Positions 61,501 to 64,000 of a stretch of DNA of 64,000 bases are shown here, in pieces. This stretch comes from Sipunculus nudus (taxonomy: Eukaryota; Annelida; Sipuncula; Golfingiida; Sipunculidae): contig CM049316.1 in NCBI GenBank assembly GCA_026874595.1, positions 55,007,676 to 55,071,675 of the forward strand. Direction: 5' to 3'. The position numbers and the translations under genes were made by a program. The notes beneath the pieces were generated by a model that was not told the origin of the DNA, did not search any database, and saw only the letters and a list, made by a program, of their open reading frames with translations. Every line of letters starts with the position of its first letter. The first letter of the stretch is position 1.

Positions 61501-61561
61501 AACATATATAAAGACTGAAATGATATAAGATACCTGAATATGTGTTTTATTTACAGAATGA
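46585..61561 (+). CDS. Unrecognised Cys/His-containing protein, predicted from a phase-consistent exon chain
   Basis: Proposed exons: 46585-46726 (MRFDFTFAARLLRF ... TTFDCFKNI), 46970-47110 (TISFPHLWTKDHLVLARQDG ... AECICC), 47998-48152 (TCPELDHDRPHKHPSPG ... GLSRLNAQIPFQPM), 54960-55020 (ECGLESTFEEFVKAISETKT), 61430-61489 (HHTLCEGHHCYENANRGPI), ending GAA TGA in the exon that starts at 61557. All borders are AG/GT and the phases 1-1-0-1-1 join without a stop, giving about 187 residues. Such an open chain is unlikely by chance. The exons carry more CpG than the introns. I do not recognise the family; a CICC/TCPE and a CEGHHC group suggest a metal-binding or disulphide region, which is speculation. 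Weak points: the start ATG has a poor context, the acceptor at 46969 is modest, and part of exon 3 has an inverted copy near 48.5 kb. An alternative acceptor at 61624 would fuse this frame to the downstream one. Confidence 0.45.
48480..48590 (-). repeat. Diverged inverted copy of the start of the exon at 47998
   Basis: The complement of 48510-48565 reads TTGTCCAGAACTGGAC and then GGGCCTCACAAACACC. This parallels TTGTCCAGAACTGGAC and AGGCCTCACAAGCATCC at 48001-48042. GTCCAGAACTGGAC is itself nearly palindromic. It could be a fold-back repeat or an inverted exon fragment. Confidence 0.45.
48760..50545 (-). repeat. Reverse-oriented repeat modules (TTTAGCTCAGCTGACT start)
   Basis: Opens at about 48763 with the complement of the AGTCAGCTGAGCTAAA end. 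It continues with complements of the TGGCCAAAAATCA / GAAATATTGGACAATTTGG module, the GGTGGCGCAACC type palindrome (49297), the TGAACTCTTGGCCTGTTGCC cluster and the GGGCTGACCAGGCTTAGGTG phrase near 49980. It lies in the ~6.8-kb intron of the plus-strand locus, antisense to it. Confidence 0.7.
50545..50600. repeat. Hairpin-forming repeat boundary GTATCCCCAGAC/GTCGGGGGATAC
   Basis: Two 12-bp arms (one mismatch) around an AAA loop are followed by TATGTTTTCAT and a GCCGCC-rich run. A related structure with GTATCCGCC/GCGGATAC arms, followed by TATGTTTTCA and a CGGCCGCCGC run, lies at about 53200-53275. Confidence 0.65.
51050..52420 (-). repeat. Tandem array (~9 units of ~144 bp) with AGGTCAAAGGTCAAGGTCA motifs
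   Basis: Motifs lie near 51204, 51348, 51494, 51637, 51781, 51917, 52062, 52203 and 52343. Typical form is ATGAGGTCAAAGGTCAAGGT, with three half-sites in direct orientation. Between motifs are GTGGATGCATTTTAAGCCAA, TTCATC(C/T)CAG and CTGGATGATAATTCCTGC. It is the reverse-oriented counterpart of the arrays at 17.2 and 23.9 kb. Confidence 0.88.
53200..54665 (-). repeat. Palindrome array, ~280-bp dimeric unit, reverse copy of the 14.5-15.2-kb array
   Basis: GGTGGCGCCACC variants lie near 53523, 53672, 53803, 53952, 54083, 54231 and 54360, alternating at about 149 and 131 bp. Flanking phrases (CTCATATCTCGGGAACCGTT, CACTCATATCTCTGCAGTG) are the complements of those at 14.5-15.3 kb. The region opens with a GTATCCGCC/GCGGATAC hairpin. 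It closes with GGCGGATACACGTAGTCGCT, mirroring the region just after the 14.03-kb start. Confidence 0.85.
54506..54520. repeat. Poly-G tract (about 15 G)
   Basis: A G run interrupting what should be a palindrome-module phrase near the end of the reverse array. Its length is uncertain for the usual homopolymer reasons. Confidence 0.8.
55255..55350 (-). repeat. Repeat boundary TTTTTAGCTCAGCTGACT with (GTCC)n microsatellite
   Basis: Reverse-orientation end phrase, followed by CATCTGAGCTATAGTCGTGG and then about eight GTCC units (55310-55347). It is related to the ends at 17.9-18.0 and 48.77 kb. Confidence 0.8.
55350..56700 (-). repeat. Diverged tandem duplication, ~673 bp x 2
   Basis: Landmarks recur at a constant offset: ATTCGGCATA at 55390 and 56063, CTAATATCAAAACCACT at about 55518 and 56192, and CTGACCATGGCACGTTT-like text at 55846 and 56518. 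The copies differ by many substitutions, so the duplication is old. It follows the 55.26-kb repeat boundary and has no open frame. Confidence 0.8.
56701..59371 (+). other. Intronic AT-rich sequence, nothing definite
   Basis: Part of the ~6.4-kb intron between 55021 and 61429. It contains the dispersed phrase AGCTGAGCGTCGTGACCCAT at 57847-57870 in reverse orientation, a small GTCTGCTTGATATGAT duplication at about 58795 and otherwise AT-rich sequence without supported genes. Confidence 0.6.
59380..60961. mobile_element. Non-autonomous hAT-type transposon, 1582 bp, 8-bp target duplication
   Basis: The left end CAGGGTTGGCAAGTTTTAGG and the complement of the right end, CAGGGTTGGGTTTTAGGCTG, share CAGGGTTGG and then GTTTTAGGC. 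The element is flanked on both sides by the identical octamer GTGTATAT (59372-59379 and 60962-60969), the target-site size of the hAT superfamily. Subterminal TTTTAGGCAG / CTGCCTAAAA repeats cluster within about 130 bp of each end, like transposase-binding sites of hAT elements. No transposase frame is present, so mobility would need enzyme from elsewhere. It lies in the last long intron of the plus-strand locus. Confidence 0.88.
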
Positions 61562-62181
61562 GTTACTACTACCCGGGTGGATCTGGGGACAAGCCCCCTG
61601 GAATATACAGCGGTATGGTTGCAGGTCCTGTGCCAGGGACATACCAACAGAATGGTCTACCACCACAGGGCGTTTCTGTCTCCAACCCATATGCACCAAC
61701 GTCTCACTCATATGGCTCTGCCTTGGCTGCGGCAGCCAATTCGTACCCTGCGGCAACCATGTATGGATCTACTTTGACCCGATCACCGTATGCTGCCTCC
61801 ACACAATTGATGCCAGCCACAACTTTGGCATACCCTCAGCCGACTCTACCACCAAGTAACCCGTCTCTGTCACACAACCCATACATACCTGGCAGCACGC
61901 AGACACAGATGTACAGCGGCATGGGGCTGTCAGCAAGCAGACCGGGTTTTCCGAGTTCAAGCCCCACTGATCCGAGTAGCTCGGGAATGTTTAGCCCCCA
62001 GTACGGCTCAGCACAGTATGGACTCGGACTGGCTAGCCCAGCGCTATCTCCGATCAATCCGTATCCTGCAGCTGGTAACCCGGTGGCGGGATCGTACGGT
62101 TCATATCCTGTGGGTAACCCAACCATGGGGCCATCCGGCTCCTACCTAGGACCATCTGGCTACACGCTGCCCCGCCCCTAA
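61558..62181 (+). CDS. Pro/Tyr/Ser/Gly-rich low-complexity protein or C-terminal domain, 207 residues
   Basis: Single-exon frame from ATG 61558 (MSYYYPGGSGDKPPGIYSGM) to TAA 62179-62181 (SGYTLPRP). The exon begins at a strong acceptor (TTTTATTTACAG) at 61556. The region is clearly higher in G+C and its frame shows coding-like composition, with recurrent NPY motifs (SNPYAP, HNPYIP, INPYPA) and YP/GS repeats typical of disordered C-terminal tails of RNA-binding or adaptor proteins. No folded domain, signal peptide or membrane segment is visible. In the preceding exon the same frame is closed by TGA, so in the plain splice form this frame must start at its own ATG, which has A at -3. If the acceptor at 61624 is used, residues from GPVPG onward instead become the C-terminus of the upstream frame. 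Confidence 0.7.
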   Translation: MSYYYPGGSGDKPPGIYSGMVAGPVPGTYQQNGLPPQGVSVSNPYAPTSHSYGSALAAAANSYPAATMYGSTLTRSPYAASTQLMPATTLAYPQPTLPPSNPSLSHNPYIPGSTQTQMYSGMGLSASRPGFPSSSPTDPSSSGMFSPQYGSAQYGLGLASPALSPINPYPAAGNPVAGSYGSYPVGNPTMGPSGSYLGPSGYTLPRP

Positions 62182-64000
62182 GATGAGTGCAATATGAATG
62201 TAGCATTCCATAGGAAACTTGCTAGTAACTGTCCCTCTCCTACCATGCAGGGTTTGTATAGAGGATGAAATCTACACTATTATTAACATCTATGTAACAG
62301 ACACTTTATGCATATGATTGCATACCTGGCTGGCATGCCTATTTGGGCACTTCAAATGGCTTTCAGAGATTATGAACACTGAGTTTAGACCAACTACAAA
62401 CTATCGGGAGGTAGTTGGAACAGTATGTAAAGAATTGGGGAAGTTCTTCTGAGAATCTTCCTATGCATATATATTATCAAACATGTCCAGACATGCGTCT
62501 GTGTATCCCGCCAGAAGGCAGGTTAGTATTTTGTACACTGGGCTGGATAAGGAATTGAGGCATACCTGTATTTTCAAACCTTCCTGATAAGTATCTTTAG
62601 CAGTATTTGGATGTGTTTGTATACTAATGATTCTCGGCAGGACAGTTATGGTACCAGTTGTTATCAACAGTATTAACTTACCCTATTGCTCATCTTAATT
62701 TAGCCACATGGTCGCGGCACGGAAGTTCAAACTTGTATGTATGAAAATACCGTCCATGTTGTATCAAATGTGGTGAAGTGTATGCAAGGTGTCGCTCAGT
62801 GCTGGTAAGGTCAGTTTGAGATGGCCAATGAGTAAGAACAGTACTACAGCACAGTCTAATTAAGGTTCCCTCCCATGCTGATTTTGTGATTTTATCTTGA
62901 CTGGAATTGATCAGTGAAATAACAAATGTAATGGTGGTGTTGTAAAAATAAGGCAGAAAGTGGGCTAAAGCATATTCTGAGAGATCTTGAAGAAGCTATT
63001 TTCCAACCTAAGGTGAACAGATGAAGGTATTGCCATATATGTCAAACTCTTGAGAAAGAAAAAGGTGTTAGTAATAAATCAAATGGACTAATTGAAAAAA
63101 AATAAGAAACTAATTTAGGCGAAGTTGGCACCCCATTACATTTATATGTAAAAGTATGCCCTGATTCCACAGTGAAACAGAACTCCAGTCTTGTCCCTAT
63201 GACATTTTGTTGTGAAGAATTGTTATGATTGGCATAACTTGTTGAAAGTGGTGTTATTTTCATAATGTTTCTCATCATTACAGTTTTATCTGGAAATTCA
63301 AAATCCTTTGTTTCATGTAATTTGTTGTGCCCTCTGGAAAACCTGTGGATATCTTGTAGTGTATTGATGGGGGACAGGTCTTTAATTAACTTCACCTGCT
63401 GCCAAATCTGTATAACTGCTGATAGTTAAATACTCCTGTTTTCTAAGTTGTTTTGTTTGTAAATTGCCTTCTTAGTACTGTTATAAACCAGTCATATAAT
63501 TTGCCAGGGGAGACCATGCAGTAAATTGGTAACCTATTTAAGGACCACTCACTGATTAAGACCACCTGGTTACTTGGCCAGTATTTTGCAGTCCCAGAGA
63601 TGATTTCATCATGCATGGTATATACATCTCTCTTTCACAACACCACAGACACCTGTATCTGCATCTTACACCATATATTGAAAACATCTGTAAAGCTGTC
63701 TGTACATACCATGCAAGCTTTTCAGGGGCAATCCTTGTTATTTATGCATATCCATGTGTTGATTATTCAACCAGTACCAAAGATGATAGACTTTCCTGAA
63801 CTCCAGTACGCCTACATTTCACCAAATTTGCAGCGCATACCACACCAGCAAATTATCATAAATTAACATAATTATTGTTAAACCAGGAGTGCCAGCGGTC
63901 ATGCTTTACTTCTTTTCTTTCACTGTTGCAGATATTTCTTTCCTGGTGTCTGTTGAGTGGAATGTGTGTGTTAATTTATTATTTTATGAGATTGATTAAA
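62182..64000 (+). other. Presumed 3' untranslated/downstream region of the 61.6-kb coding exon
   Basis: No open frame of interest follows the TAA at 62179-62181. An AATAAA lies at 63073-63078 and may be the polyadenylation signal; the window ends without another recognisable gene. The phrase AAGGACCACTCACTGATTAA near 63540 resembles the GGTCTTAA motif of the MITE at 10.5 kb, but too weakly to call. Confidence 0.4.

Noticed and set aside
61540-61557. Upstream ATG extending the 207-residue frame by six residues (MCFIYR)
   Set aside because: This segment contains the strong acceptor TTTTATTTACAG and is intronic in the spliced form.
61542-61859. 105-codon frame overlapping the Pro/Tyr-rich frame
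   Set aside because: Alternative-frame shadow. Composition and length favour the frame starting at 61558.

Overview
The window is nuclear DNA from an animal. It is AT-rich, its genes are split by many introns with GT-AG borders, and dispersed repeats fill much of the sequence. Several repeat modules (trailing GCTCACAGGTTCGCTAAAAA ends, TAGCTCAGCTGACT ends followed by GTCC runs, AGGCCTA palindromes, 140-180 bp tandem cores) resemble what I know from marine invertebrates, most likely a mollusc such as a bivalve. That placement is an inference from repeat style, not a species identification.

Three loci are visible. (1) Positions 1-13115, plus strand: cytosolic lysyl-tRNA synthetase (KARS1), 14 exons carrying about 568 residues. 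The first coding exon lies upstream of the window. (2) Positions 20443-45082, minus strand: OTUD6B, an OTU-family deubiquitinase. It is complete in 11 exons (312 residues) and includes a 20-nt micro-exon whose last codon is the split codon of the catalytic cysteine. (3) Positions 46585-62181, plus strand: an unrecognised locus. A phase-consistent chain of five small exons encodes a Cys/His-containing reading frame of about 187 residues. It ends at a TGA that overlaps the ATG of a Pro/Tyr/Gly/Ser-rich 207-residue frame in the last exon.

KARS1 and OTUD6B are tail to tail, separated by 7.3 kb that is mostly repeats. OTUD6B and locus 3 are head to head, with about 1.5 kb between their start codons. 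I see no functional link between the genes. KARS1 and OTUD6B look like housekeeping neighbours.

Repeats: five long blocks (14.0-15.5, 25.0-29.7, 34.5-37.8, 39.1-41.4, 42.2-44.2 kb) begin near AGGCCTACAGGCCT/GCGAACCTGTG. Four of them end with CACAGGTTCGCTAAAAA or a close variant, so the termini carry an inverted GCGAACCTGTG; the fifth (42.2-44.2 kb) stops at a truncated, related end. They contain modules bearing the palindrome GGTGGCGCCACC, and ~145-bp tandem repeats carrying AGGTCA nuclear-receptor half-sites lie beside or within them. Every clearly oriented module from 14 to 44 kb is in plus orientation and every one from 48.7 to 57.9 kb is in minus orientation, so inside both host genes the repeats run antisense to transcription. 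Other elements are a 1.58-kb non-autonomous hAT transposon with an 8-bp target duplication, two TA-flanked MITEs, a 42-bp minisatellite, a six-copy ~180-bp array, a 112-bp exact duplication and a ~673-bp diverged duplication.

No tRNA, rRNA, CRISPR array or complete transposase gene was seen.
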